Shown one piece after another: positions 29,523 through 38,827 of a stretch of DNA of 64,000 bases. Under the pieces are notes generated by a model. The model did not search any database, was not told where the DNA came from, and saw nothing but the letters and a program-made list of their open reading frames with translations. The translations under genes and the position numbers were made by a program. The stretch covers positions 620,001 to 684,000 of the forward strand of contig NZ_FNSO01000002.1 of the NCBI RefSeq assembly GCF_900105945.1. Reading direction: 5' to 3'. The DNA is from Amycolatopsis tolypomycina (GTDB lineage: Bacteria; Actinomycetota; Actinomycetes; Mycobacteriales; Pseudonocardiaceae). Numbering within the stretch: position 1 is the stretch's first letter; every line of letters begins with the position of its first letter.

Positions 29523-29538
29523 TCGAACATCTGTTCGA
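29523..29538. promoter_or_regulatory. LexA (SOS) box
   Basis: TCGAACATCTGTTCGA is a perfect match to the actinobacterial SOS box TCGAAC-N4-GTTCGA. It lies about 100 bp upstream of imuA', with a TTGACT -35-like box at 29547-29552 just before it on the minus strand, so LexA would cover the -10 region and repress imuA'-imuB-dnaE2 until DNA damage. Confidence 0.92.
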
Positions 29539-29697
29539 CGTAGTCCAGTCAACCGTGAACCACAGGAGGTGTCAAGTCACCCACTAGTGGGGACCGCGGC
29601 CCGGAAGGCCGGCCGCGCGGCGGCGCCGGCGCAGCACCCGGCACGCCACCACGGTAATGAAGTTGCCCGCACGGCAGCCGGTCACTAGACAGACCGC

Positions 29698-30186
29698 GTG
29701 GAGCTCACCGACGCCCGCCCCGAAGACGTCCCGGAACTGCTGGTCCTGCAACGCTGCTGCTGGGTGCAGGAAGCCGTCCTCAACGACACCCTCGACATCC
29801 CCGCCCTGCACGAAACCCTCGAAGACGTGCGCGACTGGACCAAGACGTGGTCGGTGTGGGTGCTGCGGCAGGACCACCGCCTCGTCGGGGCCGTGCGGGC
29901 CCGCCTGGACGGCGACCGGTGGGAACTCGGCAGGCTGATGGTCGCGCCGGACCTTGCCGGACGCGGCTACGGCCGGCGGCTGCTCGCCCATGCCGAAGCG
30001 CAGGCACCCGCCGAAGCCCGGTGGTTCGCTCTCTTCACCGGGGCGCGCAGCACCCGCAACATCGCGCTCTACCAGCGGGCCGGCTACCGGCTCACCGCCG
30101 CACCCGCCGCCGGCGGCCACATCCGCGGTGCGGTCTACCTGGAGAAGGCCGTCACCCTGCGCGAAAAACCCGGTCCGGCCGCCTGA
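29698..30186 (+). CDS. GNAT-family N-acetyltransferase
   Basis: A 162-residue acetyltransferase. The acetyl-CoA-binding motif A is 'LGRLMVAPDLAGRGYGRRLLAHAEA' with the R/QxxGxG/A loop as 'AGRGYG'. The C-terminal 'FTGARSTRNIALYQRAGYRLT' has the 'N..LY...GY' motif B. The N-terminal part is acidic. The substrate is not determinable. GTG start; a TAGACA hexamer is 6 nt upstream and there is no Shine-Dalgarno, as in several other genes of this window. It stands divergently from the SOS operon. Confidence 0.9.
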   Translation: MELTDARPEDVPELLVLQRCCWVQEAVLNDTLDIPALHETLEDVRDWTKTWSVWVLRQDHRLVGAVRARLDGDRWELGRLMVAPDLAGRGYGRRLLAHAEAQAPAEARWFALFTGARSTRNIALYQRAGYRLTAAPAAGGHIRGAVYLEKAVTLREKPGPAA

Positions 30187-30231
30187 CGCTGCGGCGTCGG
30201 CTAGATTCCCCGGTGGACTTGGGGGGTGGCG

Positions 30232-30966
30232 ATGACCGAACCGCGGAGCCGGCTGATCCTGGGCGTCGTGCTCGTGGCGGTGGGCGCGGCCGCGGCCTGC
30301 GGCGTTTCCGGCGCCACCGCCGCGGCCCCGGCGCCGACGACCGTCGGCACCCAGTGGCGCTCGTTCCGCGCCGACGTCACCGGAATCCGCCCCGGACCGG
30401 ACGACCGCAGCCTGTTCGTGCAGATCTCGCTGCCCGGCAATGACCCCGGCTGCGTCGGCGAAGCGCGGATCGAACAGGTCCTGGAGGCGAAGACCGACAT
30501 CCGCGCCGACGTCGTCTACACGACCCGGTCCGCGGCGGGCGGCTGCCAGGAAAAGGTGGCCGCCGAGCTGCGGCTGACCACGACGGACCCGGTCGCGGAC
30601 CGGACGGTCATCCTCAACGCCGACATCGGCAGCGCCTGGCACAAGCTCGGCGCGGGCTGGGGCCACTGCGATCCCCGCGGCACCTGCGCCCCGCCCGCCG
30701 ACCACTGCGATCCCGCGTGGATCGGCGCCGCGGTGTCCGCCGCCGGTGCCGCGGGCCCGGGCACCACCCGCGCCTGCGACCCGGCCTGGCTGCTCCTCGA
30801 CGTCCCGCAGCACCAGGCCGAGCCGCCGGCCCGCACCGCGTTCCGCTGGAGCGACGCGGGGTGGACGTCGTTCGTGCGGACCCGGTCCGCCGGCTGCACG
30901 GAGATCCTCGCCGCCGAACGGAAGTTCCCGGTCGCGCTCTGCAAGGCGCTGCCCGCGCCCGCCTAA
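30232..30966 (+). CDS. exported cysteine-rich protein, unknown function
   Basis: A 244-residue protein with an N-terminal hydrophobic segment (residues 8-24, LILGVVLVAVGAAAACG) that may be a signal peptide or lipoprotein signal; the Cys is preceded by Ala-Ala-Ala, so a lipobox is weak. The mature part contains nine further Cys residues, including 'DPGCVGEA', 'GGCQEK', 'HCDPRGTC', 'HCDPAW' and 'RACDPAW', suggesting disulfides, and two repeated 'CDP.W' motifs. No known domain recognised. ATG start 9 nt after GGGGGG. It overlaps the convergent Pro-rich gene by 4 bp. Confidence 0.72.
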   Translation: MTEPRSRLILGVVLVAVGAAAACGVSGATAAAPAPTTVGTQWRSFRADVTGIRPGPDDRSLFVQISLPGNDPGCVGEARIEQVLEAKTDIRADVVYTTRSAAGGCQEKVAAELRLTTTDPVADRTVILNADIGSAWHKLGAGWGHCDPRGTCAPPADHCDPAWIGAAVSAAGAAGPGTTRACDPAWLLLDVPQHQAEPPARTAFRWSDAGWTSFVRTRSAGCTEILAAERKFPVALCKALPAPA

Positions 30967-31739
30967 CGCAGCTTCTTGACGATCTCCGCGCCGACGGCCT
31001 GCACGGCGGCGTCGGTCTCCTCCTGCGGCATCGGCGAGTTCGCGAAGAACCCCTTGTCCCAGCCGGACACCTCGAGGACGACGACGGTCGTGCCCTTCAG
31101 GACGTGCAGCTCGGACCCGCTGAACGCGCTCTTGGTGGCGAGCCGGACCAGCAGCGCCTTGTCGCCGATGCCGCGGACCTCCGTCGGCGGCAGCTCCGGC
31201 GCCTTCGGCGTGAACAGGTCGTTCGCCTGCTCGCGCGCGCTCTCCCCGGAGTACCGGGTGATCTGGACGTGCATGGTGGCGTCGCGGACGTTCTCGTCCG
31301 GCCCCGGCTTCCAGCTGCAGCCCTGCTGCTTGATGCCCGGCAGGTTCTGGTCGCCCTGGCCGGCCAGGACGAAGCTCGGGAAGCCCGCCTTCTCCAGCAC
31401 CGGCGCCGGGACCTGGCACTCGGCGGGCACCGGCGCCGACGACGGCGCCGCGCCGGTGCTCGCGAAGTAGTCGCTCGCGAAGATGCCCAGCGGGATGCCC
31501 GCGCCGAGCAGCACCACGACACCGCCGACGATCCCGAGGATCAGGCCGGTCCGCTTCTTCTTCGGCGGCGGCACGGGCGCGCCGTAGCCGGCGGGCGGGT
31601 ACCCGGGCGGCGGGTATCCCGGCTGCTGCTGCGGATAGCCCTGCTGCGGTGGGTAGCCCTGCTGCGGCGGGTACCCGGGCTGCTGCTGCGGATAGCCCGG
31701 GTACCCCTGCTGACCTTGGCCGTACGGCGGTTGCTGCAT
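30963..31739 (-). CDS. Pro/Gln/Tyr-rich membrane-anchored protein
   Basis: A 258-residue protein. Residues 1-56 are a cytoplasmic 'YPQQQPGYPPQQG' low-complexity tail; a basic KKKR follows, then one membrane segment at about residues 65-90 (LILGIVGGVVVLLGAGIPLGIFA), and an exterior domain of about 165 residues with two Cys and the ends 'VVVLEVSGWDKGFFANSPMPQEET'. The outer domain resembles the DUF3558/DUF5642-like extracytoplasmic domains of actinobacterial lipoproteins, but I cannot place it. ATG start with GAGGGAGGG upstream. It follows purH on the same strand. Confidence 0.75.
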   Translation of the reverse strand: MQQPPYGQGQQGYPGYPQQQPGYPPQQGYPPQQGYPQQQPGYPPPGYPPAGYGAPVPPPKKKRTGLILGIVGGVVVLLGAGIPLGIFASDYFASTGAAPSSAPVPAECQVPAPVLEKAGFPSFVLAGQGDQNLPGIKQQGCSWKPGPDENVRDATMHVQITRYSGESAREQANDLFTPKAPELPPTEVRGIGDKALLVRLATKSAFSGSELHVLKGTTVVVLEVSGWDKGFFANSPMPQEETDAAVQAVGAEIVKKLR

Positions 31740-31765
31740 CGAGCCCTCCCTCTCGAAGCGCGGAA

Positions 31766-33325
31766 TCAGTGCGCGAAGTGACGCGTCCCCGTCAGGTACA
31801 TGGTGACGCCCGCCTTCTCCGCGGCCGCGATGACCTCGGGGTCGTGGACCGAGCCGCCGGGCTGCACGATCGCGCGCACACCCGCCTCGGCCAGCACCTC
31901 CAGGCCGTCCGGGAACGGGAAGAACGCGTCCGACGCGCCGACCGCGCCCTTGGCCCGGTCGCCCGCCCGCGAGACCGCGAGCCGCGAGGAGTCGACCCGG
32001 TTGACCTGGCCCATGCCGACCCCGACGGTCGCGCCGCCGCTGGCCAGCAGGATGGCGTTGGACTTGACCGCGCGCAGCGAGCGCCACGCGAACTCGAGGT
32101 CGCGCAGGGTCTGCTCGTCGGCCGGGGCGCCGGTGGCGAGCTTCCAGTTGGCGGGGTCGTCGCCTTCGGCGTCGATCGCGTCGGCCGTCTGCAGCAGGAC
32201 GCCACCGGAGATCGGGCGGAACTCGACCGGGAACGCCGGGGCCGCGGGCAGCTTCAGCAGGCGGATGTTCTTCTTGCGCTGCAGGATCTCCAGGGCTTCG
32301 GCGTCGAAGTCCGGGGCCAGCACGACCTCGGTGAAGACCTCGGCGATCTGCTCGGCGGCCTCGCGGCTGACCGGCCGGTTCGTCGCGATGACGCCGCCGT
32401 AGGCCGAAACCGGGTCGCACGCGTGCGCCTTGCGGTGCGCTTCGGCGACGTCGACGCCGATCGCGAGACCGCACGGGTTGGCGTGCTTGATGATCGCGAC
32501 GGCGGGCTCGGCGAAGTCGTACGCGGCGCGGCGGGCGGCGTCGGTGTCGACGTAGTTGTTGTAGGACATGGCCTTGCCGTGCAGCTGCTCGGCGTGCGCC
32601 AGGCCCGGGTTCTGGCTCTTGTACAGCGCGGCCTTCTGGTGCGGGTTCTCGCCGTAGCGCAGGACGTCCGCGCGTTCCCAGGTGGCGCCGAGGAAGTCCG
32701 GGAAGCCGGCGTCGTCCGCCGGCGCGTACGCGCTGGCGAACCACGAAGCGACAGCAGTGTCGTACGCCGCCGTGTGCGCGTACGCCTGCGCCGCGAGACG
32801 CTTGCGGTCTTCGAACTCGAAGCCGCCGTCGGCGACGCGCTCGAGCACCCAGCCGTAGCGGGCCGGGTCGACGACGACCGCGACGCTGCCGTGGTTCTTC
32901 GCCGCCGCGCGGACCATGGCCGGGCCGCCGATGTCGATGTTCTCGACGCAGTCCTCGAAGCTCGCGCCGGAGGCGACGGTCTGCGCGAACGGGTACAGGT
33001 TCACGACCAGCAGGTCGAACGCCGCGATGTCCAGGTTGCGCAGCTGCTCGACGTGGTCGGGGTTGCCCTGGTCGGCCAGGAGCCCGGCGTGCACGTTCGG
33101 GTGCAGCGTCTTGACGCGGCCGTCCAGCGACTCCGGGAACCCGGTGACCTGCTCGACCGGCGTGACCGGGACGCCGGCGTCGGCGATGGCCTTCGCCGTG
33201 CCGCCGGTGGAGACGATCTCGACGCCGGCCGCGTGCAGGCCGGTCGCGAGGTCCAGGAGGCCCGCCTTGTCCGAGACGCCGATCAGCGCCCGGCGGACCG
33301 GGCGCCGTCCCAGGTCAGTGCTCAC
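31766..33325 (-). CDS. purH: bifunctional AICAR transformylase / IMP cyclohydrolase
   Basis: Last two steps of IMP synthesis. 519 residues, normal size. The N-terminal methylglyoxal-synthase-like cyclohydrolase domain (residues ~12-145) shows '[18 protein letters not shown]' and '[27 protein letters not shown]' (split here); the C-terminal transformylase shows '[10 protein letters not shown]', '[19 protein letters not shown]', 'IIKHANPCG' with the catalytic Lys-His, and '[19 protein letters not shown]', '[12 protein letters not shown]'. GTG start, 11 nt inside the end of purN, so the two are coupled. The order purN-purH downstream of perM is as in M. tuberculosis. Confidence 0.97.
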   Translation of the reverse strand: MSTDLGRRPVRRALIGVSDKAGLLDLATGLHAAGVEIVSTGGTAKAIADAGVPVTPVEQVTGFPESLDGRVKTLHPNVHAGLLADQGNPDHVEQLRNLDIAAFDLLVVNLYPFAQTVASGASFEDCVENIDIGGPAMVRAAAKNHGSVAVVVDPARYGWVLERVADGGFEFEDRKRLAAQAYAHTAAYDTAVASWFASAYAPADDAGFPDFLGATWERADVLRYGENPHQKAALYKSQNPGLAHAEQLHGKAMSYNNYVDTDAARRAAYDFAEPAVAIIKHANPCGLAIGVDVAEAHRKAHACDPVSAYGGVIATNRPVSREAAEQIAEVFTEVVLAPDFDAEALEILQRKKNIRLLKLPAAPAFPVEFRPISGGVLLQTADAIDAEGDDPANWKLATGAPADEQTLRDLEFAWRSLRAVKSNAILLASGGATVGVGMGQVNRVDSSRLAVSRAGDRAKGAVGASDAFFPFPDGLEVLAEAGVRAIVQPGGSVHDPEVIAAAEKAGVTMYLTGTRHFAH

Positions 33326-33932
33326 GAAATGTCACCTTTCGTCCGTCCACGGTGCAGCCACCGCGGCCGAGTCGCTCGATCGTTTCCACCAGCAGCCTGC
33401 GTTCGACGGCCTTGATCCGTTCGTGCAGGACGTTTTCGTCGTCGTCGCTCTCCACGACGACCGCCTCCTGGGCGATGATCGGCCCGGTGTCGACCCCGGC
33501 GTCCGCGAAGTGCACGGTCGAGCCGGTGACCTTGACCCCGGCTTCGAGCGCGTCGCGGACCGCGTGCATCCCCGGGAAGGACGGGAGCAGCGCCGGGTGC
33601 GTGTTGACCACCGTGAAGCGGCCGAGGAACTGCTCACCGAGGATCTTCATGAACCCGGCGGAGACGACCAGGTCGGGCCGGTACGCGGCGACGGCCTCGG
33701 TGAGTGCCTTGTCCCACGCGGCGCGGTCGGGGTGGTCGGCGACGCGGACGGTGAACGCCGGGATGCTCAGCCGCTCGGCGCGGGTGAGGGCTTCGATACC
33801 GGTGCGGTCGGCGCCGACGGCGACGACCTTGGCCGGGAAACCGGACCGCCCGGTGGCGTCCAGCACCGCCTGCAGGAGGGTGCCGGAGCCCGACGCGAGC
33901 ACGACGAGCTTCACCGGGGTGGGCAGCTCCAA
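33315..33932 (-). CDS. purN: phosphoribosylglycinamide formyltransferase
   Basis: Transfers formyl from 10-formyl-THF to GAR in purine synthesis. 205 residues. '[20 protein letters not shown]' is the substrate-binding N-terminus; the catalytic triad region '[18 protein letters not shown]' holds the Asn and His, and '[11 protein letters not shown]' the catalytic Asp. The start is uncertain: TTG at 33932 keeps the usual '[14 protein letters not shown]' N-terminus of actinobacterial PurN; a GTG at 33914 is the alternative, with GGAG 11 nt upstream. Overlaps purH by 11 nt. Confidence 0.94.
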   Translation of the reverse strand: MELPTPVKLVVLASGSGTLLQAVLDATGRSGFPAKVVAVGADRTGIEALTRAERLSIPAFTVRVADHPDRAAWDKALTEAVAAYRPDLVVSAGFMKILGEQFLGRFTVVNTHPALLPSFPGMHAVRDALEAGVKVTGSTVHFADAGVDTGPIIAQEAVVVESDDDENVLHERIKAVERRLLVETIERLGRGGCTVDGRKVTFREH

Positions 33933-34009
33933 CCGTTGAGACAGAGCGGGCTCCTTGCCGCGGGCGGTGCGCAGCCGGGCGCACGGCGCTTCACCAGGTC
34001 ACGTAAACC

Positions 34010-35500
34010 CTAACGGTCGCCCTCGGCCGGCTCGACGTCGCCGCAGGTCTCGGTGCCTCCGGTCACAGCCTCGCCGACTTCGGCGGCGCTTTCACGTGAA
34101 AGTGGCGCGGGGGCAGAGGCGGCACTTTCACGTGAAAGTGGCGGGTCTTCGAGGCCGAGCTCGGCGTCGGCCTCGGCTTCGAACTCCGCGTCCTCGTCGG
34201 GTTCTGCTTCGTCCTCTTCGGACGCTTCCAGCTCCTCGACGGCTTCGGACGCTTCTTCGGGGTCGACGTCGTCGGCGTCCTCGAAGGCCTCGTTGTCTTC
34301 GAGGGCTTCGGGCGGCGGCGCGGGTGGCTCGTGCTCGCCCGCGAAGAAGGCGACGAACGAACCCGGGATGACGATCCAGCAGAACGCCACGATCGAGGCG
34401 ACCCCGACGGGGACGCTCACCGGATCGAACAGGCCGTCGCCGAGCCGCCCGCCGGCCAGCGTCCCCAGCACGACGCAGCCGAGCGCGACGACGGCGCCGG
34501 CGACCGCGACCGCGCGGATGCGCTGCGCCGGATCGGCGTCGACCCTGCGCAGCGACCAGCCGGCCAGCGCGCCGGCCGCCGCGGGCAGCACCAGCAGCGC
34601 CGGCCACCAGGCCGCGTGCTGCTCGGGCAGGCCGCCGAGCAGCGGGACGGCGGGCACCGGGCCGCCGCGGTAGCCGAACATCCCGACGGTGAGCGACCCG
34701 ATCGAGAACCCGGGCCCGGTGACGAAGGACATCGCGGCCGTCACGGCGTTCGGCAGGTACAGCAGCGAGAGCAGGAAGAGCCCGGCGCTCGTGCCCAGGC
34801 CGGGTTCGTACGTGCTGGCCACCGTCGACCACGACAGCCCGGTCGCGACGGTGAACACGGCGGCGCCGCAGGCCACCAGGACCGCCAGGCTCGTCGCGCC
34901 GGTGCGCAGCCCGCGCAGGGCGAGCGGGTCGAGGCGGTCCGCGACGGCGTCCGGCAGCCCGCACGACCGGACGATGCCGGCGACCGACGCCGCGGCGGCG
35001 AGCAGCCCGGGCACGGCGAAGGCCGCCACGGGGTTCGCCGTCACCGGCGAGCCCTGCGCGCAGAGCGCGACGACGAGCCCGAACACCGCGTGCGCCCCGG
35101 TGATCGCAACCAGCACCGGCCGGGCTTCGCGGAAGGACCGGCAGCCGAGGCGGCGGGCGGCGCCGGACGCCGTCCGCACGGTCAGCGCGAGCACGCCCAG
35201 CGTCGGCAGCAGCGGCAGCACGCCGAGCGGGTGCCCGCCGATGCCGAGGCGCACCTGGTGCGCGGCGAGCCAGCCGGGCCCGGCGGCGAGCAGCACGCCG
35301 GTGCCGGAGAAAGCGGCGCGGCCGGCGGTGAGGGCGACCACGGCCAGCACGGTCGCGACGGCGGCGTAGCCGGTGATCAGCGGGCCGAGCGCGGCGGCGA
35401 GCAGCACGCGCGGCCGCGACGCCGCGGCGGGTTCGGGACCGGGCCCGGGTTCGCCCACCGCTTCACCCGGCGGGTGGGGTTCGTCGGTGAGCAGCTCCAT
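34010..35500 (-). CDS. perM: PerM/DUF6350-family integral membrane protein
   Basis: A 496-residue membrane protein with about nine to ten segments spread over residues 25-395, and an acidic C-terminal tail (Glu/Asp/Ala-rich, residues ~405-495). Position directly before purN-purH and the membrane pattern match Rv0955 (PerM), which stabilises the divisome protein FtsB in M. tuberculosis; function here is by homology and synteny. The tail contains the peptide 'PLSRESAA' twice, both encoded by copies of the CTTTCACGTGAAAG palindrome, so a genomic repeat has entered the reading frame. ATG at 35500 was chosen; a GTG nine bases upstream is possible. Confidence 0.85.
   Translation of the reverse strand: MELLTDEPHPPGEAVGEPGPGPEPAAASRPRVLLAAALGPLITGYAAVATVLAVVALTAGRAAFSGTGVLLAAGPGWLAAHQVRLGIGGHPLGVLPLLPTLGVLALTVRTASGAARRLGCRSFREARPVLVAITGAHAVFGLVVALCAQGSPVTANPVAAFAVPGLLAAAASVAGIVRSCGLPDAVADRLDPLALRGLRTGATSLAVLVACGAAVFTVATGLSWSTVASTYEPGLGTSAGLFLLSLLYLPNAVTAAMSFVTGPGFSIGSLTVGMFGYRGGPVPAVPLLGGLPEQHAAWWPALLVLPAAAGALAGWSLRRVDADPAQRIRAVAVAGAVVALGCVVLGTLAGGRLGDGLFDPVSVPVGVASIVAFCWIVIPGSFVAFFAGEHEPPAPPPEALEDNEAFEDADDVDPEEASEAVEELEASEEDEAEPDEDAEFEAEADAELGLEDPPLSRESAASAPAPLSRESAAEVGEAVTGGTETCGDVEPAEGDR
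34088..34140. repeat. two CACTTTCACGTGAAAGTG palindromes inside perM
   Basis: CTTTCACGTGAAAG at 34089-34102 and CACTTTCACGTGAAAGTG at 34123-34140 are 34 bp apart. The 18-bp core is identical to the centre of the 38-bp terminator palindrome at 16533-16570. Here they encode the duplicated 'LSRESA' in the acidic tail of the PerM-like protein. Confidence 0.9.
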
Positions 35501-35593
35501 GATCCGCACCCTGACATCCGGGCTGCTCCGTCCGGGTGAGCCACGCCGCCGCCGGACGGCCCGGCTCACCCGACCGGGTCACACCGGACGCAA

Positions 35594-35630
35594 AACACCC
35601 GCTGTGACACAGAGCGTCACAGCGGGTGTT
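35594..35630 (-). terminator. terminator after the 34-kDa antigen homologue
   Basis: A 15-bp perfect stem (AACACCCGCTGTGAC / GTCACAGCGGGTGTT) with a 7-nt loop, located just past the stop codon of the gene ending at 35642 on the minus strand, followed by TTTGC on that strand. Confidence 0.85.
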
Positions 35631-35641
35631 CGAGGACTTCG

Positions 35642-36439
35642 TCAGTTCGTCTTGCCGAAACCGCCGGGCGGCGTGCCCGGGTTCTCCGGCGGCGGCTGCT
35701 GGAAGAACTGGCCCTGCTGCGGGGCGTACGTCGTGGCCTGCTGACCCGGCGGCGGCGTGGTCGACGGCGGGTTCGGCGAGCCGTACTGGCCCTGCGAGAA
35801 CGGCGCCGACGGCTCACCGGTCGGGGCGACCGGCCCCGGCCCGTGGCCGGGCTGGCCGAACTGCTGACCCGGCTGGCCGGGCTGACCCGGCTGGCCGAAC
35901 TGCTGCTGGCCCTGCTGACCCGGCTGGCCGTACTGGCCGCTGTAGGACGGCGCGGCGGGCTTCGGCGACGGCGGCTTGATGATGTCCTGCTCGATCAGCA
36001 GCGCGCCGACCGCGACGAGCATCTGCAGGATCGCCAGGATCAGGATGACGGTGACGATGCCGGGCGACGTCTGCATCGCGATCAGCGTGTCGAGGACGCC
36101 GAGCGCGCCGAGGACGCTGAACAGCGCCGCGAACGGCAGCGTCTTCGGGCCCTTCGGCAGCAGCTGCATCGCGGCGAGCAGGCCGCCGCCCAGCAGGAAC
36201 ACCCCGCCGAGGCCGACGTCGCCGTCGTCGGAGAAGCCGAGGAAGTACTGCACGACGCCGAGGCCGGCGACGACCAGCGAAAGCAGCAGCGGGAGGTTCT
36301 GCGGCAGGCCCGCACCACCGGAGGACGCCTGGTGCGAAGGCGGCGGCTGCTGCGCCGGGAAGCCACTGGACGGCGGTCCGGGGGGCTGCTGGCCGCCACC
36401 CTGCTGGGGGTAGCCGGGCCCACCGCTGGGGAAGGTCAT
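35642..36439 (-). CDS. DUF5336 / 34-kDa antigenic protein homologue
   Basis: A 265-residue protein with four closely spaced membrane segments (about residues 50-68, 77-94, 99-117 and 124-146) between a Pro/Gln/Gly-rich N-terminal tail and a long Pro/Gln/Gly-rich C-terminal tail with 'QPGQPGQPGQQFGQPG' repeats. The arrangement and neighbourhood (between sucD and perM) are those of Rv0954, the '34 kDa antigenic protein' family (DUF5336), which is linked to the growing cell pole/divisome in mycobacteria. ATG start with AGGAG 8 nt upstream. Terminators lie on both sides, so it is likely a single-gene unit. Confidence 0.87.
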   Translation of the reverse strand: MTFPSGGPGYPQQGGGQQPPGPPSSGFPAQQPPPSHQASSGGAGLPQNLPLLLSLVVAGLGVVQYFLGFSDDGDVGLGGVFLLGGGLLAAMQLLPKGPKTLPFAALFSVLGALGVLDTLIAMQTSPGIVTVILILAILQMLVAVGALLIEQDIIKPPSPKPAAPSYSGQYGQPGQQGQQQFGQPGQPGQPGQQFGQPGHGPGPVAPTGEPSAPFSQGQYGSPNPPSTTPPPGQQATTYAPQQGQFFQQPPPENPGTPPGGFGKTN

Positions 36440-36594
36440 CGATGCACTCCTGTCGGTTCGACCGGCACTCCGGGCGCGCGCGGGCGCCCGGAAGAAGACG
36501 AGGCGGCTTGTGTGCGCAGAACGCTAGCGCACTCCGGGGCCACCAGCCCACCAGACGCGTGAATACCCCGCGCGGTTTCGTGCCGAACGCGGAA

Positions 36595-36624
36595 AGGCCG
36601 GGCCCCCGTGCGGGGGCCCGGCCT
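36595..36624 (-). terminator. terminator of sucCD
   Basis: A 14-bp perfect stem (AGGCCGGGCCCCCG and its complement) with a 2-nt loop, followed by TTTCC on the minus strand, beginning 22 nt after the sucD stop codon. Confidence 0.88.
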
Positions 36625-36646
36625 CACCAGGAGTTACGCGCCAACC

Positions 36647-37537
36647 TCAGCCGAGGTTGTTGTACAGCTCACGCGCGAGGACGGCGGTCTCGCTCGGGGT
36701 CTTGCCGACCTTGACGCCGGCGGCCTCGAGGGCCTCCTTCTTGGCGGCGGCCGTGCCGGAGGAGCCCGACACGATGGCGCCCGCGTGGCCCATGGTCTTG
36801 CCCTCGGGCGCGGTGAAGCCCGCGACGTAACCGACGACCGGCTTCGTCACGTTCTCCTTGATGTAGGCCGCGGCGCGCTCTTCGGCGTCGCCGCCGATCT
36901 CGCCGATCATCACGATGACCTTGGTCTCGGGGTCGGCCTCGAACGCCTCGAGGGCGTCGATGTGCGTGGTGCCGATGATCGGGTCACCGCCGATGCCGAC
37001 CGCGGTCGAGAAACCGATGTCCCGCAGCTCGTACATCATCTGGTAGGTCAGCGTGCCGGACTTCGACACGAGGCCGATGGAGCCGGGGCCGGTGATGTCG
37101 GCCGGGATGATGCCGGCGTTCGACTTGCCGGGGCTGATCACGCCGGGGCAGTTCGGGCCGATGATCCGGGTCGTGTTGCCCTTGGCGACGGCGTGGGCCC
37201 AGAAGTAGGCCGAGTCGTGCACCGGGATGCCCTCGGTGATCACCACGGCGAGCGGGATCTCGGCGTCGATCGCCTCGATGACCGCGTCCTTGGCGAACTT
37301 CGGCGGCACGAAGATGACCGACACGTCGGCGCCGGTCTCCTTGATCGCCTCTTCGACGGTGCCGAAGACCTTGAGGTCCTTGCCCTCGATGGTGACGGTC
37401 TGGCCGGCCTTGCGGGCGTTGACGCCGCCCACGATGTTCGTGCCGGACTTCAGCATCTTGGTGGCGTGCTTCATGCCCTCGGAGCCGGTGAGCCCCTGGA
37501 CGATGACCTTGCTGTTCTCGTTCAGGAAGATCGACAT
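36647..37537 (-). CDS. sucD: succinyl-CoA synthetase alpha subunit
   Basis: TCA-cycle enzyme converting succinyl-CoA to succinate with NTP formation, as the complex with SucC. 296 residues. The N-terminal CoA-binding domain begins '[29 protein letters not shown]'; 'NCPGVISPG', 'GKSNAGIIP' and 'SKSGTLTYQ' are conserved, and the phosphorylated His is in '[15 protein letters not shown]'. ATG chosen for its match to the family N-terminus; it begins only 1 bp after the sucC stop, so the two are coupled. Followed by a strong terminator. Confidence 0.97.
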   Translation of the reverse strand: MSIFLNENSKVIVQGLTGSEGMKHATKMLKSGTNIVGGVNARKAGQTVTIEGKDLKVFGTVEEAIKETGADVSVIFVPPKFAKDAVIEAIDAEIPLAVVITEGIPVHDSAYFWAHAVAKGNTTRIIGPNCPGVISPGKSNAGIIPADITGPGSIGLVSKSGTLTYQMMYELRDIGFSTAVGIGGDPIIGTTHIDALEAFEADPETKVIVMIGEIGGDAEERAAAYIKENVTKPVVGYVAGFTAPEGKTMGHAGAIVSGSSGTAAAKKEALEAAGVKVGKTPSETAVLARELYNNLG

Positions 37538-37538
37538 C

Positions 37539-38708
37539 TCACGCACCTGCCGCGGCGAGCTCGGCAGCCTTGTCGGCCGCGTTGTCCATTGTGTCCACCA
37601 CGGTGACCAGCGGGTGGTTCGCGTCGGCCAGGATCTGGCGACCCTCGACGACGTTGTTGCCGTCCAGGCGGACGACCAGCGGCTTGGTGGCCTCGTCGCC
37701 CAGGATCTTCAGGGCCTCGACGATGCCGTTCGCCACCGCGTCGCACGCGGTGATGCCGCCGAAGACGTTGACGAAGACGCTCTTCACGTCGGTGTCGTTG
37801 AGGATGACGTCCAGCCCGGCCGCCATGACCTCGGCCGACGCGCCGCCGCCGATGTCGAGGAAGTTCGCCGGCTTCACGCCGCCGTGCTTCTCGCCCGCGT
37901 ACGCCACGACGTCCAAAGTGGACATGACGAGGCCCGCGCCGTTGCCGATGATGCCGACCTGGCCGTCGAGCTTGACGTAGTTGAGGTTCTTGGCCTTGGC
38001 CTTCGCCTCGAGCGGGTTCTCCGCGTCCTTGTCGACCAGGGCCTCGTGGCCCGGCTGGCGGAAGTCCGCGTTCTCGTCGAGGGTGACCTTGCCGTCGAGG
38101 GCGATGATCTTGTCCTGCGGGTCGCGGACCAGCGGGTTGACCTCGACCAGGGTGGCGTCCTCGGAGACGAAGGTCTCCCAGAGCTTCACCACGACGTCGG
38201 CGGCTTCGTCGATGATCTCGGCCGGGAAGTTGCCGGCCTTCAGGATCTCGAGCGCCTTCGCCTTGTCGACACCGGCGATCGCGTCGACCGGGATCTTCGC
38301 GAGCGCTTCGGGGCGCTCGACCGCGAGCTGCTCGATCTCCATGCCGCCCTCGGAGGACGCCATCGCCAGGAACGTGCGGTTCGCGCGGTCCAGCAGGAAG
38401 GAGAAGTAGTACTCGGACGCGATGTCCGAGGCTTCGGCCACCAGCACGCGACGCGTGATGTGGCCCTTGATGTCGAGGCCGAGGATGGCTTCCGCCTTCT
38501 CCTTCGCCTCGTCCGGCGTCTGGGCCAGCTTGACGCCGCCCGCCTTCCCGCGGCCGCCGACCTTCACCTGCGCCTTGACGACGACCTGGTTGCCGATCTG
38601 CTCCGCGGCGGTCTTGGCTTCTTCGGGGGTGCTAGCCACGGCACCCGGCAGAACCGGTACTCCGTGGGCGGCGAAGAGATCCCTCGCCTGGTACTCGTAG
38701 AGGTCCAC
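37539..38708 (-). CDS. sucC: succinyl-CoA synthetase beta subunit
   Basis: ATP-grasp subunit of succinyl-CoA synthetase. 389 residues, normal length. '[22 protein letters not shown]' is the family start; '[21 protein letters not shown]' is the nucleotide-binding region, and 'TLVEVNPLV', '[17 protein letters not shown]', '[12 protein letters not shown]' and '[13 protein letters not shown]' are all signatures. GTG start with GGAG a few bases upstream (CTGGAGTA-GTG). Operon with sucD. Position near pcrA and the M23 peptidase gene agrees with M. tuberculosis Rv0949-Rv0952. Confidence 0.97.
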   Translation of the reverse strand: MDLYEYQARDLFAAHGVPVLPGAVASTPEEAKTAAEQIGNQVVVKAQVKVGGRGKAGGVKLAQTPDEAKEKAEAILGLDIKGHITRRVLVAEASDIASEYYFSFLLDRANRTFLAMASSEGGMEIEQLAVERPEALAKIPVDAIAGVDKAKALEILKAGNFPAEIIDEAADVVVKLWETFVSEDATLVEVNPLVRDPQDKIIALDGKVTLDENADFRQPGHEALVDKDAENPLEAKAKAKNLNYVKLDGQVGIIGNGAGLVMSTLDVVAYAGEKHGGVKPANFLDIGGGASAEVMAAGLDVILNDTDVKSVFVNVFGGITACDAVANGIVEALKILGDEATKPLVVRLDGNNVVEGRQILADANHPLVTVVDTMDNAADKAAELAAAGA

Positions 38709-38827
38709 TACTCCAGTCTCCTGACGACACGCCACTGTGGTGGTCCGCATTACCGGACCGCGCTGTCGGACCAGTCGAGGTTAGCGACCTGCGTGAACGC
38801 AGGGGACTCCGCACCTGGTGAAGTCGG

